A stretch of 64,000 nt of DNA from Nelumbo lutea (GCA_022828595.1 JAKGHH010000003.1:17050934-17114933), one strand, 5' to 3'; shown: positions 45,464-58,800, counted from the stretch's first letter. Notes: generated from the letters alone by a model not told the origin. Made by a program: numbers and translations.

Positions 45464-48451
45464 ATGGATTCGAGTGGAGACCGTTCAGAGATCGTGTTCT
45501 TTGACGTGGAAACTACGGTCCCCTCTCGTGCTGGTCAGGGTTTTGCCTTGTTGGAGTTTGGAGCGATTCTGGTCTGCCCTCGGAAGCTGGTTGAGCTTGA
45601 AAGCTACTCTACATTGGTCAGGCCTGCCGACCTTTCTTCCGTCCCCGCTGCGTCATGCAGGTGTAATGGCATTACCCGGGACGCCGTCGCTTCCGCTCCT
45701 ACTTTTCGAGAAATCGCTGACAGGGTTTACGACATTCTCCACGGTTCATCTCTCTCGTTGGATTTCTATTGTTAGGTTTTCTTCGTATTTGCTTATGTTT
45801 TTAATTGATATTTGGTTCGTAGGTCGAATTTGGGCGGGTCACAATATTGTGAGGTTCGACTGTGCTCGCATTAGGGAGGCATTTGCCGAGATAGGTAGGC
45901 CGGCTCCGGAGCCGAAAGGATCTATTGATTCCTTAACATTGTTGACGCAAAAGTTTGGGAGGAGAGCAGGAGACATGAAGGTTCTGGACTCTTTACTCTT
46001 TATTTCTCGTGTTATCCATCTTCCTGCCATTTCTATTACTATGCTTCTTTCGTGTCATTACTTCTATTTAATCTTTTTTAATTTTCTTTTCACGTGTCTG
46101 ATTAAAATATGAATGATAATTCTATAATTAATACACCTTACTTGATTGGACTTCATTTTAATTGGCTTTTGAGGATTATACTGACTTGTACAGAAGATTT
46201 GGCTTCGTTGCAGCGATATTCTTATAAGATGTTTAGATTGACTAATTCTGTGCAATGCAAATTTTTGAATGTCGATTTACATGTCTTGTTCTACACAGAT
46301 GGCCACCCTTGCAACCTATTTTGGGCTTGGACAGCAAAAGCATAGGTAATTGAGTTGTTTATCTACTTATCTATTGATTGCTGTGTTTTGCTTAGTTTCT
46401 TTCAAGGTACGTGTTCGATGTTCCCCCCTTTCCGTCCTTTATACGTTGTCATCTTCTTTATTAGCCGAAAACTTCATTTATTTTTTTTCTTCTTTTCTGT
46501 TTTCTAGCATCCTCGTTGTAGGGCCAGATCTTATATCTTGCTTTGCGGTCCATTGGCTAAACAATTCTTTAACTTACGCCCTTACTGAAATTCAAGGATA
46601 TTATGGAACCAACATGGTTTTGTACCTCAATTCTAGTAACTTGACCTGAGATATTGTAGAATATAATATGATATCAAGTGGTAAAAGAAGAGGATTTTAT
46701 GCCAAAAAGACTAGAAACCGTCAGGTTCCCTTCTACCAGTGTGTCCAACTGAAACCATTCATCTAACTGGCAACCCTGTGGATTACCTATTTGGGGACTT
46801 TATGATGTGCACTATAATTTATTCTGTCTCATGTGCTGCATTTGGTTTGTCCCTAAGAATGTGCTGCTTCTAAGCTAATGGAAATTGGAAAGAAATATGA
46901 TGTGTTAGAAGTCCATACAGGGTAAAATCTAATATGATCAATGGAAAGAAATAGGTGTGTGTTCCCATCCTAAAATCCTATTCCACTAAAGTGCCTATGA
47001 TCTGTTATTATATTGTTCCTTCATTGATCACAAATTATAAATTTTATTATATATTAATTTGTTTACAACAACACAGTTAAGGCATATTGATTTTAGCAAG
47101 ATGACTTGGTTCTTATTTCTTATGCAAGTTCATATGCTGGGTGAATTGCATCCCTAAATGGAGACCATATTCTTGGCATCCTGATCATGCACAACGTATT
47201 CTTGTAGGTCCCTGCAGAGTGATTTTGGTATTGAAAATTCCTTCTGTATGTGGAGTTTATTATCATTGGATTGAATCAATTTATTTATGTTGTCTAGAGT
47301 CTAGAGAAAATTCTCTGGGTAGTGACCCCCACCTATTTCTGTCATTTAGAAGAACCATGTATTTGTACCATGTGGATCAGCCATTTGTTCATTCCTATGG
47401 CCCATTACAGCCATATACCCTTGGAAATTTGCTCAACTTACCTGTTCAAACTTTTTGTTTTTTGTTTATTTAATCTAAAATATATCAGGGCTTGCTTTGA
47501 GGTTTGAGCATGTTACAAATTGTTTTTGGCTGCCCATTTATTCCTTGAATTAAGGATGATGAGGTAAAACCATCTGAAAGATTATTGGGTCATGTACCTT
47601 TAGCTAGATGACTTGATTAATATTCCTGTTATATGTATATTCTAGACAAACACTTCAAAACACTTGGTGATAACAATTTCTTGTTCTTGACCTTTCAGAA
47701 ATGGCTTGTTATTTGTTTACAGTATAAGCTCACAAGTTCTCCTTTGGTAATGATTTTCAGGAGCTTGGATGATGTTCGGATGAATCTTGAAGTTCTCAAG
47801 TACTGTGCAACAGTTTTATTTTTGGTAATCTTAATATCTCTGAAAGCTTTGGTTTAATTTAGAATTATTTTAATATCTCTAAATTCTGAATTTTGATTAT
47901 ATTTCACAAACGAAATTATGACTCTTGATACTGCAAATCCCTTGATAGAGTGGAATGTGACATATGATTTGATTAGACAACCACAAATGGCTGCCATGAC
48001 GATTTTATTGGGGTTCCAATTGGTTGAACATCTGCCACTACAAATACTAATTGCTGAATTGCAAATCTCCTATAAAATTTCATGTTTCTTTTGAAATGCC
48101 ACTGTTGGGCCAACTACAAATTTTGCAGATACTTAAAATAGCAGTTAGCTAGATTTGGTGGTTAACTGCATGTCATACATTACTTATTACTGGTTCTCAT
48201 CTAGCAATTTCAACAAAAGTGCCATGCTGCTTTCTCCCAGTCTATGGCTTAAATTAGAATAAGCAGTTACATTCTGACATTTATTGGCTTACATGGTTCA
48301 CTTTTGTCCTTAATTTCTCAAGTTTCAAATCAGCATTCCTGACCTTGTTCTCTTTCTTTCCAGAATAGTTGAATTATCAATTCTTTCATCCTACTCAGTT
48401 GTTTTTTTGCCATGCTTCTCTATTTATCTGGGTTACTTACTCCATGTTATT

Positions 48452-48490
<39 letters not shown>

Positions 48491-50611
48491 CATGTGCATG
48501 TACTTCTGATTGTATTTTACATTAAACCTTGATGCTGTGTCAAAATTTTGGTTAACTAATAGAATCATCCAGTCTTTTCACTTTCTTTTGGTATTGTTTA
48601 GACAATGTCAAATTGTCTAGGAAAAAAGAAACTTTAGATCAGATACTGTTGTCATTGTATATGTTCAACTTTGATATGGTGGATTTTCCCCTGCTTCTGT
48701 GCTAGATGTGCCCTGCCATTTCAATAGATAGATGAGGGATCATTAGGTTAAGACAATAGACTATCTGTTTCATGGGAGGTTCAAGGGGTAGTGTATCATT
48801 ATCAAATTTGGAGTCAGGAGCTAGATGAATTGATTTAGAATTAAATGAGGCATTGCAAGCTTGGAAATGGTTGCATTAACACATAGCTGCATTCTGCATC
48901 TACTGCAGGAGTCTAGCCTCCCAGACATTTTCACAGCCAATAGTTGGGTCTCTCCAAATGCAATTACAAGAAGTCATAGTAATGGAAAAGTTTCCCCTGC
49001 TGGAACAAAGCTAAACATGACTACACCTCCATCAGATCTCAAGTTCAAGAATCATCAAATATCTTCCCCCATGACTGCAGGGAGTGGAGCAGAGGTTCTC
49101 AGTTCTGCCAAATCTAATGTACCTCAAGCAGATCATTTTGACATGAGCCAACTTATGGATCAAATGAATGTAGAATCCCTGCAATTGGATGCCAACATGG
49201 AAGAACCAACTGTCCTGGACTCTAACAGGACATCTTCTATTGTAGCCACACCCAATGGTTATTGTAGCTCACAGGGCACCTTACAGGAAGGAAATCCAAC
49301 ATCAGACACTCGGGGGACATCATGCAGTGAAGCTGCATCAGGGGATTGTAGTGGCTATGCTGGATTCTTGGAACCTGAAGAAATCTCAATTCCTTCTATC
49401 AGTGTGTCCCTTGTCCCATTTTGTCGAGGCATCAAGAGAATACAACTATTGCACAAAGATGTTCTTTTGCAGCTTTATTGTACAAAACTAAGAGTGAGGT
49501 TTGGAGTAAGCACAAAATTTTTTGACCATGCTGGACGGCCTCGATTGAGTATTGTGGTGGATCCATCACCTAGCCTGTGTCAGGTTTTGGATACCTGTGA
49601 CCACCTCGCACAAAGGTTATCTATGGAATCTGGTAGTGATTCGGAATGGAGGCCTGTTGTAAATAGGAAGAATGGCTTCTCAAATTCAACTATTCGGCTG
49701 CAGTAAGTTCTTATTTCCATTACTATTCTGATTTCAATGGGAAAATAGTGGTTCATTTACAAACTTTATGAAATGGCAGCAATTGTGCTGGGGGAGGTGG
49801 TATTAATCTACATTATGCATCAAATCAGTATGCTTTCATGGCCAGTAGGGTTTTTATTCTTGGTCATGTTCAGGAAATATTGGCTATGAGATTGGGATGA
49901 GTTCACTTTACCATTATCCTATGTTGGCCCCAGCTATCTGGGGTCTTGGGAGGGCCGAGGGGTAGAGGGGGTAATGTCCTAACCTTTGGCATTTTTTTTT
50001 TGCACAGAGTGGCCTCCCTAAGACCTGAACCTGCATTCTCATGCTTGTCAGCATGAGATATTACCATTACGCCAAGTATTGATGGCCCCTAAATGGATAG
50101 ATTACCAATACCAAAAAAATTTTGGTAGTTTTATAAGGTTAAGATCCCTCCTGTTCCTCTTATGTGGTCATCTAAATAAGTATGAATAAATAATAATCTA
50201 ATTTTGGAGGCTTTTTGGTTAACCTATATGAAGGGACCCGGGGGAGGGGGATTCTTACGTATACTTTTTCATATTTCATTACTTTTTATGAACGTCTCTA
50301 CCTTTATTAAGTACCACCAGACTAATCCTTGTGAAACCTCACTAATGACTTAATTTTTATTGTCTTCTTACTGTAGCATACCCATAGTACCAACTGGGGA
50401 CATTTCCGTCTACGGCACAGAGATATATCAGAAAGAAGCTTCTGGCAGTGCCCAAAGGCTTGTATTTAGTAGATTTGATGCTGCAGAGCTTGATTCCTTG
50501 TTTGTTCCAGGAACTCTGGTTGATGCTTATTTTTCCTTGGGCGTGTATGATTATCAGCAGAATGCTGGCATCCGGCTATTGGCGAAAAGGTTGTTTATCA
50601 ATTCCAAGTAA
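45464..50611 (+). CDS. NEN1: NEN-family DEDDh exonuclease-domain protein, six exons
   Basis: Putative 3'-5' exonuclease of the NEN group. In Arabidopsis NEN proteins act downstream of NAC45/86 in the nuclear breakdown of maturing phloem sieve elements (family knowledge). Exons: 45464-45743, 45823-45980, 46299-46345, 47761-47824, 48909-49702, 50377-50611. Junctions are GT/AG, phases close, 525 residues. The start is the first ATG of the frame (MDSSGDRSE); the frame upstream has no ATG. Catalytic motifs: FFDVET with Asp14 and Glu16, GHN...FD with Asp106, and HRSLDD with His161 and Asp166, a complete DEDDh set. A long Ser/Thr/Asn-rich linker (about 184-370) precedes a conserved C-terminal part with IPTGDISVYGTEIY-like sequence. 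Length fits NEN1-3 rather than the shorter NEN4; which member is uncertain. Introns hold a (TC)n run and a SINE. Confidence 0.92.
48455..48487. repeat. (TC)16 microsatellite in NEN intron 4
   Basis: Uninterrupted TC run inside the intron 47825-48908. It is not near either splice site. Confidence 0.95.
49905..50090 (-). mobile_element. tRNA-derived SINE (Au-like) in NEN intron 5
   Basis: On the minus strand: AGGGGCCATCAATACTTGGC, a GTAATGGTAAT A-box-like segment, a B-box-like GCAGGTTCAGGTC, then GTGCAAAAAAAAATGCCAAA and a body with CCCAGATAGCTGGGGCC. Same order as 24358-24543. It is antisense to the host gene. Confidence 0.65.
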
Positions 50612-52756
50612 TTTTACCCATGCAAAAAGAAAAAAATCCAAGTAGTCGGAGAAAGGGAGAATCCTTCAATTTCCTCAAGTGAAGAAAGTCATGTACAATT
50701 GTAAACATCGTCTCCTTTGTGCTATGTTAGCTTTTAGGTTTAGTCGTTTAGGTTTGAAATTGATTGGTGCCATATAGTTCATTTTATTTATGGACTGCAT
50801 CTTTCTCTTGGTTGCCATGTTCTATGCTGTAGAATATGATGTAAATAAATGAAGACTTGAAGAGTCCTAAAAGGGTTCTTCTTAGGAAGATGAAAGACGC
50901 AGCCTATGGAAGTTGCTATTGGCTAAATAGTCGAATTGGAACCATTGACCAGTGTTCAGAAACCTGGACCGGATATCGAGCTGCTGAGGCTACGGGGTCG
51001 TGGATTGATCAGACCAACCATTTGGGCCAAGCACTTGACCCGGTCAAAAAAAAAACGTGAAAGGTAAAAATTCAAAAAGAAAAAAAAAAAACTAGTTAAA
51101 ACCTATTTAATGTCAATATAAAGCCAAAATATACAAGTTGCCAACCTTGAACTATCGATATGTGCTAGGTCTATCTTCCCATCTTTGAGTTGGCTGCCTT
51201 CTACTGAGAAATTGACAATTCCCCTTCTGATCAAAGTTCCCGGCTAACTGTAAGGGGGAGGGGAGACCATCTAAGGATTTAAAACATAATTAACTTCAAG
51301 AATGTTCAAATCTCTTTGGACAGTTTGAAGTATCATCAACACCAAAAAAAGTCTAGCATTTAGAGATGGGAGTGAAGCAGTAATTAGTGGCCATTTCCTT
51401 TTAATTTATGATAAATAATGTACTTGTTCATTCATAATCACAAGTTTGTAGCAGCCAGTAACTACAAGCTCAGTACATTGGAAGAAATGTCTAGGGAAAA
51501 AGCATTTGCATGGACACTTGGATGGTAAGATATATAACGCACATTCATGAATTGCAATTTCAATAATGGCAGACATTTTATCATGTAGTTTCAGGGATAT
51601 TTTGCTTAGATGTTTGGAAAGTCTAAAGAAATGAAGGAAATTTTCTAAAAGCACGGAATTTGTCAAAACTTTATGGAATTATTAGGAAAATTATAATTGC
51701 ACTTTTGAGGCTCAAAAAATCCATATCAAATGACTGCATATCAAATGGGCATCTCTCTGTCTGCCTTTTAGTATTTTGTCCACTCTCTTTTTAAATAAGC
51801 ATCTCTCTTTCTCTTCCTTTTTTTTTTTTCTTTTGCATTTTCATTATAATGATTTATTATGTGAATCATATCAAATTAGTAAGCCAACCATCCAATTACT
51901 AAAGAATGGGGGGACTTTGCCAATCTTGCTGGAAAATGCATAATTTATCAATGAAATTTGAAATATTGTTGATATATCGGTTAAACATTAGAGATACTAG
52001 CCGAAAAGGTTCCTGAAATATTTCATATCACCCCTACATAAATGGGGGGATTTTGCCAATCTTGCTGATATTGGAACCTAGACGTGTTCATGGCCCGGTA
52101 TTTGAGCCTGACTTTGCACTGTGTTGGGCTCGAGCTTGAGGCTGGTTCCATTCAAATTCTGGCAAAAGCCAAGCCCGAGCCCAGCCCAGGTCTGGAACCA
52201 TGTGAATATTTATATATACATAACTGTGTGTATATGTATGTATACGCATGTGTAATTCATGTATAAATACATTTATACGCATTTGATAAGTAAACAAGAT
52301 CAGAGAGATCTGCAATGTTACAATCATATTCTGAATTCAGATTATTGGGTTACCCAAGGGTTTAACCCTAACAACCCAAATTTTTTGGGTTGGGTTTAGG
52401 TTAACCTGTCCCAAGTTGTATCCCTGAATGTCCCCCTAATGATCTATTATTACTACATTCTCTTTTCCTAAAATGTGTAGGCTGTGTTCTAGCCATCCAA
52501 GTCCTTTTTCTTGTGGAAGCATGAGAACTATGAGCAAACTAACGTAGATGGTGATAGTGGAAAATGAATCGTTTTGCCAACTACACTGACAATTCAACTA
52601 TAATGCCCATCATATATGATGACGTACTAATACCTAATAGTACGTAAATTGCCACCTCCAGGCTCCAGCATTCCAACCAAAGTAACTCGTTGATCCCCAG
52701 TAAGAAATTAGGTCCCTCTACCGCAGCTCTGACTGATTAGCAGGATTTGGTCATGA
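50612..52756. other. Intergenic spacer between NEN and PPR genes (convergent)
   Basis: Starts with the NEN 3' UTR (AATAAA-containing ATGTAAATAAATGAAG near 50840). A half-copy of the CAAGGTTTT MITE family appears at about 50940-51060. A repeat-like stretch at 52080-52430 has GGCCCGG and GCCCGAGCCC ends and a TATATATACA/TGTGTGTATA core. No gene seen. Confidence 0.5.
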
Positions 52757-54655
52757 TCACCAGTAGTCGGAACAAGAACACGAGCCTTGATTGAAACAAT
52801 GAAAGCGATAACGATCTCTAATGACAATTTCCCGGCCATAAACACTGGAAATAAGCTTTACTGCAGAATGACAATCTTGGCATATCCGCAGGTTCTTAAA
52901 TATGTAGAGGGGCATACCAGGTTTTGTGCTCATAAGCCCAAAGGAGATAGCCAGCTTCTCACTGTGATTGAACAGCGCTTGCTCTTTCTCCTCTTGCACA
53001 TCTGCATCGTCGATCCCACTTTCAGAAGTAGAGAATATCTGAGAAGAAGTGCTAGGGACATAACCCGCCAATCTCAACCTTCGAATCATCTCATCCAACA
53101 TAGTGTACACCTCTTTGATTTGAGAATGTGACTTGTCCCCTGCACTGAATTGATGAACTTGGCCATTCAGGTGAATAAAGCTCATGCCAGGCACCTTCTT
53201 TATTCCCATGTTCTTGAGATGCTGGCGGAGAGAATCAGCTTTGTCGAGCCTTCCAGCCAATGCATACATGTTGGACAGCAGCACATGATATTCAGTGTTG
53301 AGGGGATTGATCTGAACTAACTCTTGCAGAAGACGTTCGCCCAGTTGAAGCTTTCCGTGGAGACTGCAGGAGGCCAAGAGCGAACCAAGCACAACTTCAT
53401 TTGGGAGAATTGGCATCTTCTTCACTAGGATCTCAGCTTCTTCCAGTCGACCTGCCCGTCCCAATAGATCTACCATGCAAGCATAGTGCTCAACCTTAGG
53501 CATTATCCCATACACAGGACCAAGGTCATGGAAGTAGCGGCAACCTTGATCAACCAGCCCCGAGTGGCTACACGCACTCAGAATGGACACAAAGGTTACA
53601 TCATCTGGCTTGACTTCAGCAACCATGCGAGGAAAAAGATTCAACACCGCCCTGCCACGTCCATGCATGGCAAGACCACCGAGCATGGCATTCCAAACTA
53701 CAACATTCCGGCGAGACATACCCTCAAAGACTCGGCAAGCAGCATCTATCCTCCCACATTTGGCATACATGTCCACCAAAGCCGTTCCCACCATAAGATG
53801 CATCTCTTTCTTCATTGTCTTCAAGACGTAGACATGAACCCACCTTCCCACCGTAAGATCTCCAGAGAGTGAGCAGGATGACAAAAGGGAACAGAGAGTG
53901 ACATGGTTAAGCTCCAAGCACAAACATGATAGCATACTGGAAAGCAGCGCAAGAGCTTCCCTAGAGAACCCATTCTCCACATAGTTTGAGATCATCACTG
54001 TCCAGGCAACCTCGTTTTTCTCCGGCATTTCATCGAACACCCGTCTTCCTTTCCGTGTCCCCTCCAACTTCAGCGTAGCAGTGAGGATTACTGTCCAAGA
54101 GACAACACTCGGCTCGCTCATCTCGTCGAACACCCGTCTCGCATCGTCCATTCGCCCACACTTGGCGTACATGTCCATAGCTGCGTTACTCGCGGTGACT
54201 GTGAAATGAAGTCCACTTTTGATCATGCAGAGATGCCCCTGCGCCCCAGCGCGAAAATCTCCGAGGCGGGCGCACGCGACAAAGAGGCTGACCAAGGATA
54301 CCTGATCGAGCCGTACGCCCTCTCCTTGCATCTGACGGAAGAGAACCAGCGCCTCCTCTGGCAGACCATTGCGAGCGTAGCAGCCCATCAAGGTGGTCCA
54401 GTCGACAGTGTCCCTGTGCGTGAAGGGAATTTGATTGAATGCTCGACGAGCGGACAATGCGAGGCCGCATGCGGCGTACAGATGGAGGAGTGCGTTGTGA
54501 AGGAAAGCGCCGGGGGAGGCTGCGAGGCCATTCTTGATGAGAGTGGCATGGAGCTTCTCGCCCTCCTCGAGAGAGGTTCGATGGGCGCATGCTCTTAAGA
54601 GGGAGCGGTAGTAGTGCGGCAAAGACGCACAGAAACGATGAGTCGGCCATCTCAT
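52757..54655 (-). CDS. PLS-class DYW pentatricopeptide repeat protein (At5g15340 type), intronless
   Basis: Organelle RNA-binding protein, expected to specify C-to-U editing. 632 residues in one exon; the first ATG of the frame is at 54655, and an in-frame stop lies upstream with no ATG between. PLS repeats fill the body: DMYAKCGRMDDARRVFDEM, VVSWTVI, DMYAKCGRIDAACRVFEGM and VKPDDVTFVSILSACSHSG are recognisable P, L and S pieces. Then come E/E+ motifs (HSQIKEVYTMLDEMIRRLRLAGYVP) and a DYW deaminase with HSEKLA (His564, Glu566), CQDCH (Cys592, Cys595) and the terminal CSCSDYW. Overall match and length fit Arabidopsis At5g15340, annotated mitochondrial, from memory. The N-terminus is short; targeting is not obvious from sequence. 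No frameshift. Confidence 0.96.
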   Translation of the reverse strand: MRWPTHRFCASLPHYYRSLLRACAHRTSLEEGEKLHATLIKNGLAASPGAFLHNALLHLYAACGLALSARRAFNQIPFTHRDTVDWTTLMGCYARNGLPEEALVLFRQMQGEGVRLDQVSLVSLFVACARLGDFRAGAQGHLCMIKSGLHFTVTASNAAMDMYAKCGRMDDARRVFDEMSEPSVVSWTVILTATLKLEGTRKGRRVFDEMPEKNEVAWTVMISNYVENGFSREALALLSSMLSCLCLELNHVTLCSLLSSCSLSGDLTVGRWVHVYVLKTMKKEMHLMVGTALVDMYAKCGRIDAACRVFEGMSRRNVVVWNAMLGGLAMHGRGRAVLNLFPRMVAEVKPDDVTFVSILSACSHSGLVDQGCRYFHDLGPVYGIMPKVEHYACMVDLLGRAGRLEEAEILVKKMPILPNEVVLGSLLASCSLHGKLQLGERLLQELVQINPLNTEYHVLLSNMYALAGRLDKADSLRQHLKNMGIKKVPGMSFIHLNGQVHQFSAGDKSHSQIKEVYTMLDEMIRRLRLAGYVPSTSSQIFSTSESGIDDADVQEEKEQALFNHSEKLAISFGLMSTKPGMPLYIFKNLRICQDCHSAVKLISSVYGREIVIRDRYRFHCFNQGSCSCSDYW

Positions 54656-55891
54656 CGCATTGTGCTGCCAGTCTCTCACAAACCCACTGCATGTACGGCA
54701 ACGGAAAGCACCCAGAACTGCATTTTAACCACTAGAGCTGATACGATTTCGAGGTCATCTGAAATGAAATCCTAGAGTAGACCCGCTCCGGCAATATCCA
54801 ATCAATCGACGGGTTGTGATTGGTGAACGCGCCTTTCTAAAAGCAAAATGACTTATTTATGGGCTCTTCAAAATAGTGATACTGGTCTTGAATTAAAAAT
54901 GGAAACTCCAATTGAGAGGACCCTAACTCGGGATAGGCATATTAATTATTCATATACAGCTGCAATTGTTAAGACAAGGGATGAATAGTGAGATCGGATG
55001 CTATTATGGGATGGTGAAAGAATTAATGTACCTCAATCTACTCATGAACTAATTCATTATGTCCAGTACGCCGGTAGATTAAACCTTGACTATAATAGAT
55101 TTTTTTTTTCTTTTTCAAATCCGAATCAAAGGGGCTGGTTTAAAGTGGTCCGTCCACCCCCTAAACCAGTCAAAACCCCATACACCTATAAGAATGTATG
55201 GGAAAGCTTGATACAATACGTATTAATACTTTAAACCTTGATTATAACTCGTTCTATCGGCACTGAACATATTTTTGGGTTTGGGCCTAAAATCTTCGGT
55301 GCATCCCCAGACTCCTTTCTCCTTCCTCGGTTAATAACAAATTATTCTTCAATCTTCATCATTTTTAGAAAGTAGTGATATAGGAGTAAAATTCACAAAT
55401 CACATCATCCAGGCATCCATCAATGTTTTTTTTTTGGTCCCATGTCCAGCCGTTGCATTGAGTAATTAGATTCTCTCAACAATCTGCCCAGTGAACAGGA
55501 CAGTTAATTAGCAAGTACAGGAGCAGGAGTTTAACCACTCGTTTAGCTGAGAGCGGATAATGATAATTGAGTAGAAGAAAACCCTTACCAGAATTCAGGA
55601 AATAAGTGTCAACAACAGGAAATTTCGAGGTTAGTCAAGGAATGTGGTTTACCCACTCTAATGCAAATAGGTGACTGAACAGAGTGGTACATGCCCTTAG
55701 AAGGGAGGTAAGAACAGATATTCATTTCAATTTTTTCCCTTAAATTACATTCTCTTTTCCCAGCCGTTAAGGTACAGTTTGCTTAACAAACTTCCTTCTA
55801 CTTCTCAGAGAAGGCATCTTGTGCTTTCAGTTGGAGCAGAAAAAAAAATGAACCAAGCACCAGTATAGCTCCTAGTAATTTATCACACTCT
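54656..55891. other. Spacer between PPR and ABCI7 genes
   Basis: PPR promoter side, then AT-rich DNA. A 78-codon frame at 54998-55234 (plus) has no recognised family. The last few hundred bases next to 55892 should be the ABCI7 3' UTR. Confidence 0.45.
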
Positions 55892-58800
55892 TTATGGGGC
55901 ACCTCCGGATGTAGTTTCCAACAACGCTTTGACATGGCTCTGTACCTTCTTCTTAAGGGAGTTGTAAGGCAACCGTTCCACAACCTCAGAACCAAAGGCA
56001 AAGACTAGAGCTTTTCTTGTTGTCTCCAAGTCAATGCCACGTGCCTGGAAGTAGAAGATCTGATCCTCTTCAAGGTCGCTTATCGCAGCTCCATGTGAGC
56101 ACTTGACATCATCAGCAATAATCTGTAGGTTGGGTTTCACATTCACTGTTGCTCGGGGCTCAAGTAGGAGGTTTTTTGTCAACTGCCCAGCATCTGTCTG
56201 TTGTGCATATCTGTAGAATAAGGAAATAGGTAAGCAAACATTTCTCTTAATGAGAAACAGGTAAGTAAGCAATATCTAACTTGATGATTTCTTTACCAAA
56301 AAAACTTGTGATTTGACTTTATTGAGATGGAGGAGGTGAACCACCGGTCAAATCAACAATTTAATAAATGTTTTCCCCTTAATAACGTACACTTGGGCCA
56401 TGTTTGGGAGTGCTTAAGTTAAAAACAAGTGCTTATTCGAATAAGCATTTATTTGCATTTGGCACCCAACTTTTTCAAGTGCTTATTTTTTAAAATAAAT
56501 ACTTATTTTATATTAGGCATTTGGTAGTCTTTTTCTCTAATAAACACTTAAATAAGCATTTGTGACTATTTTGTCCTTCATTTTCTTTCAAACTTATAAA
56601 ATATACCCTTTGAATGCACTTTTATTAAATTACTTTTATAAAAAACTTTTATGAAAGCACTTTTACGAAATACTTTTATAGAAGTACTTTTGTAAAAGTA
56701 TTTTCACAAAACTGATTTTATAAAAGTACTTTTATAAAAGTGCTTTCATAAAAGCACTTTTACAAAAGTGCTTTTGTAAAATTCAACTAGGGATAATATT
56801 ATAAATGGTATTTTAAAATTCAACTAGGGATAATTTTGGAAGAAAATTTTGAATAAGTGTTTATTGTATAAGCAGTTAAAAAAACTGAAAAATTGGACTT
56901 AAAAAATAAGCCCTTATTTTTAAAATAAGCACTTATTTCGGGCTTATTTCCCAAATACCAATAAGTGCTTAATGACCCAAATAAGCACTTGTTTTTAAGC
57001 ACTCCCAAACATGGCCTTAATAGATCAATCAATTGTTAGGCATCTGTTGGACTGGGATGTAATTCCAAATTTACACCAAATGAGGTCTTTTTCTTGTAAT
57101 TTCTAACGGGCATTAAACGATCCCACACCACTCTCCTCTGTTCCCTAAAATAAACCCAAAGCATAGAATATCAAACATTTTCCGGATTGAAAGTAAATCT
57201 ACCAGTTGGGTAGGTACACTCAGCAATAAATTTTACAAAATAGTCAAGGATAACCTTCCCCTATGAACCTTGGCATACACTCAGCAAATAGCTATTACTA
57301 AGAACTATGAAGGCATTATAGTATAGCTAAATAGTGCGTTAATAAACTAAAAGTTTAAGTTTACACTTCTCATGTAAGAAATGAAGGTTTAAATGCAAGT
57401 TAAAAGATGCATTTGGACTGACAAACTTATACATGTAAAAAAGTGTAAGGTTTACCAACACCAGAGAGAATAGGTTAGGATATAGAAGGTGCTGGTGAGG
57501 GAATTCAAGCAGCATAGTGAATTCAATTGTGAAAAACCACAGGTGTAACTTTATCTTCGTAGAAAACGTCAGCAGGGGTTAAGGCAGACCTCAACCTGCT
57601 ATATTAAAGAAAACAACAGATTTACAATCAGAAATAGGTATAGAATGGAAATCCTTCAAAATAATATCCTACAATCGGGGATAGAACTTTAGTGTAAAAA
57701 ACAGCTAGAACAGCAGGGCCTTGGTAAGAAGCTAAAAATCCCAGAGCCTCAATGGCAAGACTATTGATTTCCCAATTAATAGCCACCTAAATTCTTTTTG
57801 CTATTCCTTGAAGATTATGTAAAATAACAATAGTTGGAGGAAAAGCAGCAGTATATGCTTTAGCGGTTCTCTAATGTAGACGCATAAGCAAATGACTGTA
57901 ACAACATTGCAATTCTATGAGCAACACATCCAAATATAGCATAAAATAACCAACTTCAGGATGAGCCCATTTGCATGGAAAAGGCATAGGAGAAATGAAA
58001 GGAATATTATCTATTCTTCTGTAAAAAATAACAAAAATGATCATGCACTATCAGCTATTCTGTAAAAAATAACAGAAAAGATCATACACTTTTAAGGCAA
58101 CTAAGGTTCTTTGTTTCTTTCTTTCCCTTTTTCCCAAATTTTCTGTTTCTTTTGTTATGGAGAACTGAAAATTTTATTAAATTAGAAACAGGATTTATAT
58201 ACAATGTCCAAAAAAGCTCTTCCATTGATTAACAATGGCCTCTGTTTCGAAACAAGACAAGCATGCATCCTAATCTTTTTTTTTTTTTTTCAGAAAAGGT
58301 AAAGTGTAATATTAATAACCGAACAAAACATATACAAGGCCCTGTACAATAAATTACTGAGCAGGGGAACATCAATATCTCTGTACAGCACCTATTCTGT
58401 GATCATATATACAAAAAGTTTAGAAATATCAAAAGACTGTAAGGTATACCCTTGAAATCTGTTGCTGATCAAAATGAATAAATAAATAAAAAGGTATACC
58501 CGTGAAACCTTTGTGTACTGCTACCCAAGAATATAATCTCCCCCAAAACTTTTCAATAATACATCTTCAGAACTATGTTTATTCTCAAAAAGCCTCCTAT
58601 TTTTCCCTGTCAAGATTGACCAAATAACTGCTGCCGGCACCACTCTCCAAATGATTTTCCCTCCCTTGGACAGACCTCTCTGCTGCCAGCCCCAAAGAAA
58701 AGCCTTCAGATCCTCTGGAAGTTTGGAAGGCACAGCTGAACCTCAAAGAGACCTAAAGGTTTCACCCATAATTTCCTTGCAAGTTTGCAGTGATAAACAA

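Noticed and set aside
54656..54679. PPR start at 54679
   Set aside because: The codon is GTG; a stop lies upstream in frame, and the first ATG is at 54655.
54186..54701. 171-codon minus-strand frame overlapping the PPR gene
   Set aside because: It is an Arg/Ser-rich shadow in another frame of a gene with full family conservation.
54998..55234. 78-codon plus-strand gene
   Set aside because: No recognised family, no splice context, in AT-rich spacer; kept only as a note.
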